Origin: UBA1206 sp050953105
GTDB lineage: Bacteria; Bacillota; Clostridia; Oscillospirales; CAG-382
Assembly (NCBI GenBank): GCA_050953105.1
Contig: JBMNMA010000004.1
Coordinates: 372,001 to 436,000, forward strand
Direction of reading: 5' to 3'
DNA length: 64,000 nucleotides
A model generated the notes under the pieces. That model saw nothing but the letters and a program-made list of their open reading frames with translations. It had not been told where the DNA came from and did no database searches. The position numbers and the translations under genes were made by a program. Shown piece after piece: positions 40,721-48,717 of this stretch. Position 1 is the first letter of the stretch. Each line of letters begins with the position of its first letter.

Positions 40721-41854
40721 ATGAAACTTTATGGCGACGGAATCCATGACGACACCCAAGCGATACAGGAGCTGATAGATTCCTCAAAGGTTGTGGAACT
40801 CCCCGTTCCCGAAAACTTCTATCTCATTTCAAAACCGCTGAAGGTTCACTCGGATTTTGTGCTTAAAATCCACCCCAACACCGTTATCCGCCTTGCGCCG
40901 GGGAGCAACTGCATGATGCTTTGCGGCGAACACCTTGAAAACGTGGTTATCGACGGGGGAAAATGGGATATGCAAAACACCCTTCAGGCCCCCAACCCCC
41001 TTGTTACCTACACCTACGGGCCTGTCAGGCACGACGACATGGACGACCGCTATCTGGGCGTGGCCATGAGGTTTTTTGACATTTTCAACTTCACCTTTAA
41101 GAATGTAACCATCAGAAACCCCGTCACCTTCGGAATTCAGCTTTGCAAGGTGGTTCAGTTTACCGTTGATTCCATAACCTTTGACTACCATGTGGGCAAC
41201 CCCATTCTCGGCACCATGGACGGGGTGCACCTTGAAAGCGGCTGCAGGTTCGGCTCTATAACCAACCTTAAAGGCCGCACCTTCGACGACCTGCTTGCCA
41301 TTAACGCCGATGACTTTTATTACGGCGACATTACCGACATTTCGGTTGATGGCATATTCTCAGACGGGGGACATTCGGCTATCCGCTTTTTATCTACAGG
41401 CAGCAACGTAAGCCGCATTTCGGTTCAAAATATTTTCGGCACGTTTTATCAGTATTGCATAGGCATAACCAAATATTATCACATAGGTGACCAGACCAAA
41501 CGGGGTAAGTATGACATGATATCCCTTCGCAACATATACGCCTCAAAGCATTACAGATATCCCGACTTCTATACATCCGAAAGCTATGTTTTCCCCCTGA
41601 TATTTATCGAAAGGGAGCTTGACATAGGCAACCTGACCATAAGGGAACTTCACCGGAGGGAAAACGAAACCGACATTCCCACCATTTTCATTGACCAGGA
41701 TACGGTTATAGATAATTTGGTAATTACCGACTGTTCCTACCAGAATAATGTGGGCAACGCTCCATTCCTTGTTAACAAGGGGACTGTCAAAAAGCTTAAA
41801 ATGGATAACATTGACCTTTACGGTGACGGTTTAGAACTTAAAGCGGACGCCTGA
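40721..41854 (+). CDS. Right-handed beta-helix protein, pectate lyase/GH28-like
   Basis: A 377-residue protein opening with YGDGIHDDTQAIQELID, the standard start of the pectate-lyase-3/GH28 beta-helix superfamily. Successive strands follow, such as NVVIDGGKWDM, FTFKNVTIRNP, FGIQLCKVVQFTVDSITFD and LESGCRFGSITNLKG. DDLLAINADDF near residue 188 supplies clustered Asp residues in the position where GH28 enzymes hold theirs. There is no signal peptide, so it is predicted to be cytoplasmic. AATCGGAGG precedes the ATG. It is close to the DUF4855/binding-protein locus and may process the imported glycan. The substrate is unknown, and lyase versus hydrolase cannot be decided by eye. Confidence 0.8.
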   Translation: MKLYGDGIHDDTQAIQELIDSSKVVELPVPENFYLISKPLKVHSDFVLKIHPNTVIRLAPGSNCMMLCGEHLENVVIDGGKWDMQNTLQAPNPLVTYTYGPVRHDDMDDRYLGVAMRFFDIFNFTFKNVTIRNPVTFGIQLCKVVQFTVDSITFDYHVGNPILGTMDGVHLESGCRFGSITNLKGRTFDDLLAINADDFYYGDITDISVDGIFSDGGHSAIRFLSTGSNVSRISVQNIFGTFYQYCIGITKYYHIGDQTKRGKYDMISLRNIYASKHYRYPDFYTSESYVFPLIFIERELDIGNLTIRELHRRENETDIPTIFIDQDTVIDNLVITDCSYQNNVGNAPFLVNKGTVKKLKMDNIDLYGDGLELKADA

Positions 41855-41954
41855 ATCTTATACCGTGACACAAAAAACAGATGAAATTTGTCATTTTGTA
41901 CGGATTATAAATAATTTGTTCGAGATGAATTAATAATTTATGTAACTTTCACAG

Positions 41955-41983
41955 TTGACAAATAAAGCCACCTGTGATATTAT
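41955..41983 (+). promoter_or_regulatory. Promoter of the ilv-leu operon
   Basis: TTGACA (41955-41960), 17 bp, TATTAT (41978-41983). The region 41855-41954 between the previous gene and this promoter holds nothing recognisable. Confidence 0.8.
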
Positions 41984-42012
41984 GTAGCAAATACAATGGG
42001 AGATAAGCTATA

Positions 42013-42132
42013 ATGTTTACAGCCAACGTAATAATTATTATAGTCATTACCGTCGTCCTAAGCCTAGTTATTGGCCTTGGGGTAATTGGTGATGACTTTT
42101 TTTCTTGTGCTGTGAACAAATTGGAAGGCTAG
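42013..42132 (+). CDS. Branched-chain-amino-acid-rich leader peptide of the ilv-leu operon
   Basis: A 39-codon ORF with ribosome site GGGAG 9-10 bp before its ATG. Residues 6-25 contain 16 Ile, Val or Leu out of 20 (runs such as VIIIIVI and VVLSLVI). It lies between the operon promoter and a rho-independent terminator (42183-42210), ahead of ilvB. This is the textbook layout of a leader peptide whose translation senses charged branched-chain tRNAs, as in enterobacterial ilvL. CTGTGA at 42110-42115, inside its 3' part, can pair with TCACAG in the terminator 5' arm (42185-42190), giving a possible antiterminator. A small one-helix membrane protein is the alternative reading. Confidence 0.75.
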   Translation: MFTANVIIIIVITVVLSLVIGLGVIGDDFFSCAVNKLEG

Positions 42133-42182
42133 GACGGGGTAGAAGCATAGGTATACCCGTATAAGCTTAATATAATCCAAAT

Positions 42183-42210
42183 CCTCACAGTGCAAGCTGT
42201 GGGGTTTTTT
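42183..42210 (+). terminator. Attenuator terminator upstream of ilvB
   Basis: Stem CCTCACAG / CTGTGGGG (one G-U) with a 6-nt loop and T6 tail. It ends 34 bp before ilvB. A preceding hairpin, ACGGG/CCCGT (42134-42160), may act as a pause or protector. Confidence 0.8.
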
Positions 42211-42244
42211 AATTGCAAAATTCCCATAACAAGGAGGAAAAGTA

Positions 42245-43909
42245 ATGATTTTGACCGGCGCACAGATAATTGTTGAAACACTTATTGAGCAGGGGTGCGA
42301 AGTGGTATTCGGCTATCCCGGAGGATTTGTGCTTAACATCTATGACGAATTATACAAAAACAGCCGCCGCATAAAGCATGTTATAACCGCCCACGAGCAG
42401 GGTGCCGCCCACGCCGCCGACGGTTATGCCAGAGCGTCGGGCAAAGTGGGGGTTGTTATGGCCACCTCCGGCCCCGGAGTAACCAACCTTATAACCGGCC
42501 TTGCCACCGCCTACCTTGATTCATCCCCCGTTGTGGCCATTACCGGCAACGTCCCCTTAAGCGCACTCGGCAAAGACTCCTTCCAGGAGGTAGACTCCAC
42601 CGGCATTACAATGCCTATAACCAAGCACAACTACATTGTAAAAGATGTCCGGGATTTGGCCGACACCATAAGAGAGGCTTTTCAGATTGCCAAATCGGGC
42701 CGGCCCGGCCCCGTCCTTGTGGACGTTCCCAAGGATGTTCAGCTTGCCACCTGCAAATTTACCAAGTCCAAGGAAGTTGAAAAGGAAACTCCGCCAATGC
42801 CCGACAAAGAGCTTGTGGAAATGGCGGTGAAATATATACAGGAATCCCAAAAACCCTATATTTACAGCGGCGGCGGGGTGGTTATATCCGACACGGGTAA
42901 GGAAATCGAAAAACTTGCGGAAATAATCGATTCCCCCATGGGATTTTCAATGATGGGCCTTTCGGCGGTTCCAGTTTCAAACAAACGCAATTTGGGCATG
43001 ACGGGTATGCACGGCAGATACGCCTCCACCAAGGCCAACTCCGAGGCCGACCTTATAATTGCCGTGGGGGTGCGTTTCAGCGACCGGGCTACCGGCAACC
43101 GTTCAAGCTACGCCAAGAAGGCAAAGGTTATCCACATTGATATAGACCCTGCGGAAATAGACAAAAACATCAATGCCTATATAGGCATTGTGGGAGATAT
43201 CAAAACCACCTTAAACGAAATCATAAACCGCCTTACCTCGGTAACCCACCCTGAATGGCAGGAGGAAGTAGAGTCCTACCGAGAAGCGGAAAAATCCTTC
43301 TACCCCAAATCGGACCGGCTTATACCCAAAACCGTTTTTGATAAAATCAATGCCTACTGTAACGAAAACACCGTAGTGGCCACCGACGTGGGCCAGCACC
43401 AGATGTGGGCGGCCCAGTATTACGCCTTCTCGGCTCCCCGCAGATACCTTACCTCCGGCGGACTCGGCACAATGGGGTTCGGCATGGGGGCGGCAATAGG
43501 CGGCTGTATTGCCGCTGACAAAGCCAAAACCGTGCTTATAACCGGCGACGGATCCTTCGGAATGAATTTAAACGAAATGGCCACCGCCGTTAGAAACTCC
43601 CTCCCCCTTGTTGTGGTGGTTATGAACAACGGTGTTCTGGGAATGGTCCGCCAGTGGCAGACGCTGTTTTATGACAAACGCTATGCCGAAACCACCTTGA
43701 ACCGCCAGACCGATTTTGTAAAACTGGCCGACGCTTTCGGTGCCACCGGCTACCGGGTGGAAAGCGTGGCGGATTTGGACGAAGTGCTTCCCAAAGCCTT
43801 TGAATCAAAAACCCCGGTTATTATCGACTGTATTATCGACAAGGACGAAAAAGTGTTCCCCATGATACCCCCCAACGGCTCGATAGAGGATATCATTGTC
43901 ACAGAATAA
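42245..43909 (+). CDS. ilvB: Acetolactate synthase, large (catalytic) subunit
   Basis: A 554-residue ThDP enzyme that condenses two pyruvates to acetolactate (valine/leucine) or pyruvate with 2-oxobutyrate (isoleucine). Catalytic Glu51 is in AHEQGAAHAADGYAR. The ThDP/Mg motif begins GDGSFGMNLNEMATAVRNS near residue 433 and ends in MNN. FGYPGG and the FAD-region GVRFSDRATGN are also present, typical of the biosynthetic AHAS type. AAGGAGG precedes the ATG. It is first in a nine-gene operon and is followed by its regulatory subunit gene. Confidence 0.96.
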   Translation: MILTGAQIIVETLIEQGCEVVFGYPGGFVLNIYDELYKNSRRIKHVITAHEQGAAHAADGYARASGKVGVVMATSGPGVTNLITGLATAYLDSSPVVAITGNVPLSALGKDSFQEVDSTGITMPITKHNYIVKDVRDLADTIREAFQIAKSGRPGPVLVDVPKDVQLATCKFTKSKEVEKETPPMPDKELVEMAVKYIQESQKPYIYSGGGVVISDTGKEIEKLAEIIDSPMGFSMMGLSAVPVSNKRNLGMTGMHGRYASTKANSEADLIIAVGVRFSDRATGNRSSYAKKAKVIHIDIDPAEIDKNINAYIGIVGDIKTTLNEIINRLTSVTHPEWQEEVESYREAEKSFYPKSDRLIPKTVFDKINAYCNENTVVATDVGQHQMWAAQYYAFSAPRRYLTSGGLGTMGFGMGAAIGGCIAADKAKTVLITGDGSFGMNLNEMATAVRNSLPLVVVVMNNGVLGMVRQWQTLFYDKRYAETTLNRQTDFVKLADAFGATGYRVESVADLDEVLPKAFESKTPVIIDCIIDKDEKVFPMIPPNGSIEDIIVTE

Positions 43910-43927
43910 CTGAAAGGAAGGCTTGCC

Positions 43928-44422
43928 ATGAGAAAAGACCAGTTTATACTCGGCGTTATCGTCGCCAACCGGTTCGGTGTCCTGACGAGGGTGGCGGGGC
44001 TGTTTGCCCGCCGGGGCTATAACATAGACAGCCTTAATGTAGGCGAAACCGAAGACCCCAGGTTTTCCCGTATGACAATTATCGTAACCGGTGACGACTA
44101 TATTAAAAATCAGGCAGTAAAGCAGCTTGCAAAGCTGCATGACGTAAAAAAAGTAGAGCTTATTCCCGAAGAAAAGGCAGTTATGCGGGAAATGCTGCTT
44201 ATAAAGGTAAAAGTTACCCCCGACACACGGCGGGACATTACCGAGGCGGCAAACATCTTCCGGGCAAAGGTTATCGACTTCAATGCCGATGCCATGACCA
44301 TTGAGGTAACCGGACATTCATCAAAGCTTGACGCCTTTATCGAATTCATGCGCAACTATGGAATTATCGAAATGTGCCGTGCCGGCGCCCTAGCCATAAA
44401 CCGGGGCCCGACCTCCCTTTAA
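43928..44422 (+). CDS. ilvN: Acetolactate synthase, small regulatory subunit
   Basis: A 164-residue regulatory subunit with an N-terminal ACT domain (residues 5-80: LGVIVANRFGVLTRVAGLFA and RRGYNIDSLNVGETED). The C-terminal domain (about 85-160) activates the large subunit and confers valine feedback. It lies 18 bp after ilvB behind AAAGGAAGG. Confidence 0.95.
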   Translation: MRKDQFILGVIVANRFGVLTRVAGLFARRGYNIDSLNVGETEDPRFSRMTIIVTGDDYIKNQAVKQLAKLHDVKKVELIPEEKAVMREMLLIKVKVTPDTRRDITEAANIFRAKVIDFNADAMTIEVTGHSSKLDAFIEFMRNYGIIEMCRAGALAINRGPTSL

Positions 44423-44465
44423 GACAAACAACCTTAATTTTTTTAAATAAAAAGGAGTATTAACC

Positions 44466-45461
44466 ATGGCTAAAATGTATTACGAATCCGACTGCAATCT
44501 GAATGTGCTTAAAAACAAAACCGTTACCGTTATAGGCTACGGCAGCCAGGGCCACGCCCACGCTCTAAATCTGCATGACAGCGGTGTCAACGTTATCGTT
44601 GGACTATACGAAGGCTCCAAGTCCGCCCCCAAGGCCAGGGAAGCGGGACTAACCGTTATGAACACCCCCGACGCCGTTAAAAACGCCGATATGGTAATGA
44701 TACTGGTTAATGACGAAAAGCAGGCCGAGCTGTATAAAAACGACATTGCCCCCAACCTGAAGAAAGGTGCCACCCTTGCCTTTGCCCACGGATTTAACAT
44801 TCATTTCAACCAGATAGTCCCCCCTGCCGATGTAGACGTGGTTATGATAGCTCCCAAGGGGCCGGGCCACACCGTCAGAAGCCAGTTTGTAGAGGGTAAA
44901 GGCGTTCCCTGCCTTGTTGCGGTGTATCAGGACGTAACGGGCAACGCCAAGGAAACCGCCCTTGCCTATGCCATGGGAATAGGTGGAGCCAGAGCCGGTA
45001 TTCTTGAAACCACCTTCAAGGAAGAAACCGAAACCGACCTTTTCGGCGAACAGGCGGTGCTTTGCGGCGGCGTTGTTGCACTAATGAAGGCAGGCTTTGA
45101 AACCCTTGTTGAAGCCGGCTATCAGCCCGAATCGGCTTATTTCGAGTGCATTCACGAAATGAAACTGATTATAGACCTTGTTGTTTCCGGCGGCATTTCC
45201 TTTATGCGCTATTCCATAAGCGACACCGCAGAATACGGCGACTACACCACCGGTAAGCGGATTATTACAGACGAAACCAAAAAGGAAATGAAAAAGGTGC
45301 TTTCCGAAATCCAGACCGGTGAATTCGCCCGCAAGTGGATACTTGAAAACAAGGCCGGCCGCCCCTCCTTCCTTGCCATGAGGAGAATTGAAGCAGAACA
45401 TCCTGCCGAACTGGTTGGCAAAGAACTAAGATCAAAAATGAACTGGAACAACGGCAAATAA
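44466..45461 (+). CDS. ilvC: Ketol-acid reductoisomerase (class I)
   Basis: A 331-residue enzyme that isomerises and reduces acetolactate or acetohydroxybutyrate. The Rossmann motif VIGYGSQGHAHALNL lies at 22-36. The catalytic metal ligands are in FGEQAVLCGG and YFECIHEMKLIIDL. The cofactor loop reads GLYEGSKS (46-54), with Tyr48 where many NADPH enzymes carry Arg. AAAAAGGAG precedes the ATG. Confidence 0.96.
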   Translation: MAKMYYESDCNLNVLKNKTVTVIGYGSQGHAHALNLHDSGVNVIVGLYEGSKSAPKAREAGLTVMNTPDAVKNADMVMILVNDEKQAELYKNDIAPNLKKGATLAFAHGFNIHFNQIVPPADVDVVMIAPKGPGHTVRSQFVEGKGVPCLVAVYQDVTGNAKETALAYAMGIGGARAGILETTFKEETETDLFGEQAVLCGGVVALMKAGFETLVEAGYQPESAYFECIHEMKLIIDLVVSGGISFMRYSISDTAEYGDYTTGKRIITDETKKEMKKVLSEIQTGEFARKWILENKAGRPSFLAMRRIEAEHPAELVGKELRSKMNWNNGK

Positions 45462-45479
45462 CTTATAAAAGAGGCAATT

Positions 45480-47159
45480 ATGAAAAGCGATAATGTTAAG
45501 TCGGGAATCAACCGTACCCCCCACCGTTCGCTGTTTAAGGCATTAGGTTATACCGACTCCCAGATAAACCGCCCTATTATAGGGATAGTAAATTCCAAAA
45601 ACGAGGTTGTCCCGGGACATATTCACCTTGACACCATCGCCCGTGCGGTAAAGGACGGTGTCCTTGCCGCCGGCGGCACTCCCATGGAATTTAACGTCAT
45701 CGCTGTCTGCGACGGCATTGCCATGGGACATGAGGGTATGAAATACTCCCTTGCATCCCGGGAAATTATTGCCGACTCAATAGAATGCATGGCAATGGCC
45801 CACGGCTTTGACGGCCTTGTGTTTATTCCCAACTGCGACAAAATCGTCCCTGCCATGCTAATGGCGGCGGCAAGGCTGAACATTCCCTCAATCTTCGTGT
45901 CGGGCGGCCCCATGCTGTCTGTGGAGGGCAAAGACGGCAAATGCCTTGACCTGAATTCCGCCTTTGAAGCGGTGGGGGCCTACCAGGCAGGCACGGCAAC
46001 CGAGGAAGATTTACTTGAAATTGAGGAAAACTGCTGCCCCGGCTGCGGATCCTGTTCGGGTATGTTTACGGCAAACTCAATGAACTGCCTTACGGAAGCG
46101 CTGGGAATGTCCCTTCCCGGCAACGGCACCATTCCGGCGGTTTATGCAAAGCGAATCCGCCTTGCCAAGCAGACCGGCGAGCAGATAATGGAAACGCTGA
46201 AAAATAACATCCGCCCGAGGGATGTTCTTACCAAAGCCGCCTTTGAAAACGCCCTAAGGTGCGACATGGCATTGGGCTGCTCCTCCAACTCGGTGCTACA
46301 CCTACTTGCCATAGCCAACGAGGCAAAGGTTAAATTATCGCTTAATCAGATAAACGAAATTTCCCAAACTACCCCCAACCTATGCCGTCTTGCCCCGGCG
46401 GGAACCCACCATGTTCAGGACCTTTATAACGCCGGCGGCGTAACAAAGCTGATGCTTGAACTTTATAACGCAGGACTGATTGACGGAAACGCCATGACGG
46501 TAACGGGAAAAACAATGGCCGAAACGGTTTCTTCAGAAAAGCTGTATATTACAAACACCAACGTTATCCGTCCTATATCCTGCCCTTATTCCCAAACCGG
46601 CGGAATCGCAATCCTTTTCGGCTCTCTTGCCCCCGACGGAGCGGTGGTGAAACGCTCGGCGGTTGCACCTGAAATGCTCACCCACCGCGGCCCCGCAAGG
46701 GTGTTTGACAGCGAGGAGGAAGCCATAACCGCAATCTACGGCAGCCGGATTAAACCCGGGGACGTGGTGGTAATCCGTTACGAAGGCCCCTCCGGCGGCC
46801 CGGGAATGCGGGAAATGCTGTCCCCCACCTCCGCCATTGCGGGTATGGGCCTTGACAAAACCGTGGCTTTGATAACCGACGGCCGTTTTTCGGGGGCTAC
46901 AAAGGGCGCCTCGATAGGCCATGTGTCCCCGGAGGCCTCAAAGGGCGGAAATATAGCATATATAAAAGACGGGGATATGATAAGCATAGACATTCCCAAT
47001 TATAAAATAGATATAGACATACCCCCCGAAGAGCTGGAACAGCGGAAAAGGGAAATGACACCCAAGGTTAAAACCAACCTTGCCGGCTATATTTCCCGTT
47101 ATGCCCGCCTTGTGTCCTCGGCCGATAAGGGTGCGGTGATTTACGACAACAACGACTAA
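45480..47159 (+). CDS. ilvD: Dihydroxy-acid dehydratase
   Basis: A 559-residue iron-sulfur dehydratase producing 2-keto acids for valine and isoleucine. The cluster cysteines lie in IPNCDKIVPAM and CCPGCGSCSGMFTANSMNC. LPGNGTIPAVYAKR and PSGGPGMREML further support the call. It is complete at the usual length, 18 bp after ilvC, behind AAAAGAGG. Confidence 0.96.
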   Translation: MKSDNVKSGINRTPHRSLFKALGYTDSQINRPIIGIVNSKNEVVPGHIHLDTIARAVKDGVLAAGGTPMEFNVIAVCDGIAMGHEGMKYSLASREIIADSIECMAMAHGFDGLVFIPNCDKIVPAMLMAAARLNIPSIFVSGGPMLSVEGKDGKCLDLNSAFEAVGAYQAGTATEEDLLEIEENCCPGCGSCSGMFTANSMNCLTEALGMSLPGNGTIPAVYAKRIRLAKQTGEQIMETLKNNIRPRDVLTKAAFENALRCDMALGCSSNSVLHLLAIANEAKVKLSLNQINEISQTTPNLCRLAPAGTHHVQDLYNAGGVTKLMLELYNAGLIDGNAMTVTGKTMAETVSSEKLYITNTNVIRPISCPYSQTGGIAILFGSLAPDGAVVKRSAVAPEMLTHRGPARVFDSEEEAITAIYGSRIKPGDVVVIRYEGPSGGPGMREMLSPTSAIAGMGLDKTVALITDGRFSGATKGASIGHVSPEASKGGNIAYIKDGDMISIDIPNYKIDIDIPPEELEQRKREMTPKVKTNLAGYISRYARLVSSADKGAVIYDNND

Positions 47160-47177
47160 ACCGGGAGATGATGTATT

Positions 47178-48704
47178 ATGGACCCTATGGTAAGCCCCAA
47201 GGACAGAAAAATTCTTATTTTTGATACCACCCTCCGGGACGGCGAACAGGCGCCGGGCTGCGGAATGAATATAGAAGAAAAACTCGAAGTCGCCCGCCAG
47301 CTTGAACGGCTGGGGGTGGATATAATCGAGGCAGGGTTTGCAATCTCCTCCCCCGGGGATTTCAACTCGGTAAAAACCATAGCTAAGGAAATTAAAAACT
47401 GCACCATAGCCTCCCTTGCCCGGGCGGTGGAAAAGGATATTGACGCAGCCTATGAGGCGGTCAAATATTCACAAAACCCCCTTATCCACACCTTTATTGC
47501 CACTTCTCCCATTCATATGAAATATAAGCTGCGTATGACACCGAACGAGGTGCTGGAACATGCCCGCCATGCGGTGGAGTATGCGTCAAGGCTGTGCCCC
47601 AACGTGGAATTTTCCGCCGAGGACGCCATGCGCAGCGACAAGGAGTTTTTGGCAAGGGTTGTGGAAACCGCCATTAACGCCGGTGCAAAAACAATAAACA
47701 TTCCCGACACGGTGGGTTATGTAACCCCGGAGGAAATGTTTGAAATGATAACCTACCTTAAAAACACCGTCCCCAATATTGACAAAGCGGTTATATCAGT
47801 CCATTGCCATAACGACCTGGGCATGGCGGTGGCCAACTCCATAGCCGGCATCCGTGCCGGTGCGGGACAGGTGGAATGCACCGTAAACGGACTTGGCGAA
47901 CGGGCCGGCAACGCCGCTCTTGAAGAAATCGTAATGGCCATAAAGACCAGAAAAGAATTCCTCGGCTGCTACACCGGAATAGACACAAAGCAGATAACCC
48001 GGGCAAGCAAGCTGGTTTACGGCATTATCGGTCAGACACCGTCAATAAACAAGCCCATTGTGGGGGCAAACGCCTTTGCCCATGAGTCGGGCATCCACCA
48101 GCACGGGGTGCTTGCCGAAAGAACCACCTATGAAATCATGGCTCCTGAGGACGTGGGCATAAACAAAAGCCAGCTTGTCCTTGGCAAGCATTCGGGCAAA
48201 CACGCAATAGAAGACAGGTTGAGGGAATTAGGCTATAAGCTGAACGCCGAAAAGCTCACCGAGGTTTACAACAAGTTCAAGGAACTTTGCGACAAAAAGA
48301 AAACCATTGTGGATTCCGACCTTGAAGCACTGGTTCACGACAGGGAATACGTCAAGAGCCATTACAAGCTTGAATTTTTCGACGTTCACTCCTCAAAGGC
48401 AAACTTTTCTACCTGCGTTATACGGCTTAACAAAGACGATAAAATTTATGAAGAAGTTTCACTGGGAGACGGTCCCGTTAACGCCGCCTACAACGCCATT
48501 GACAAAATTACCGGCAACCTTTGCGACGAGCTATCTAACTACTCAATCCATTCGGTGTCCCAAGGCAAGGACGCCCTGGGCGAGGTTACCGTCAAATTAA
48601 GGTCGGGCGAGCGGACGGTGATAGGCAGAGGTCTTTCCACCGACATTATTGAATCATCTATTCTTGCATATATAAACGGCATTAACAAACTAATCGACAG
48701 GTAA
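47178..48704 (+). CDS. leuA: 2-isopropylmalate synthase
   Basis: A 508-residue enzyme that adds acetyl-CoA to 2-oxoisovalerate, committing carbon to leucine. The DRE-TIM signature FDTTLRDGEQAPG (16-28) is present. The metal-binding VHCHNDLGMAVANS lies near residue 203 and GLGERAGNAALEE near 233. The C-terminal LeuA dimer/allosteric domain (about 385-508) should mediate leucine feedback. It is distinguished from the next gene by its GEQ motif and subfamily sequence. Confidence 0.95.
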   Translation: MDPMVSPKDRKILIFDTTLRDGEQAPGCGMNIEEKLEVARQLERLGVDIIEAGFAISSPGDFNSVKTIAKEIKNCTIASLARAVEKDIDAAYEAVKYSQNPLIHTFIATSPIHMKYKLRMTPNEVLEHARHAVEYASRLCPNVEFSAEDAMRSDKEFLARVVETAINAGAKTINIPDTVGYVTPEEMFEMITYLKNTVPNIDKAVISVHCHNDLGMAVANSIAGIRAGAGQVECTVNGLGERAGNAALEEIVMAIKTRKEFLGCYTGIDTKQITRASKLVYGIIGQTPSINKPIVGANAFAHESGIHQHGVLAERTTYEIMAPEDVGINKSQLVLGKHSGKHAIEDRLRELGYKLNAEKLTEVYNKFKELCDKKKTIVDSDLEALVHDREYVKSHYKLEFFDVHSSKANFSTCVIRLNKDDKIYEEVSLGDGPVNAAYNAIDKITGNLCDELSNYSIHSVSQGKDALGEVTVKLRSGERTVIGRGLSTDIIESSILAYINGINKLIDR

Positions 48705-48717
48705 AGGAGGTCATTAT

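Noticed and set aside
41984..42244. T-box riboswitch upstream of ilvB
   Set aside because: No T-box conserved sequence (AGGGTGGNACCGCG-like) is visible in the leader, and the leader peptide plus terminator explain the region better.
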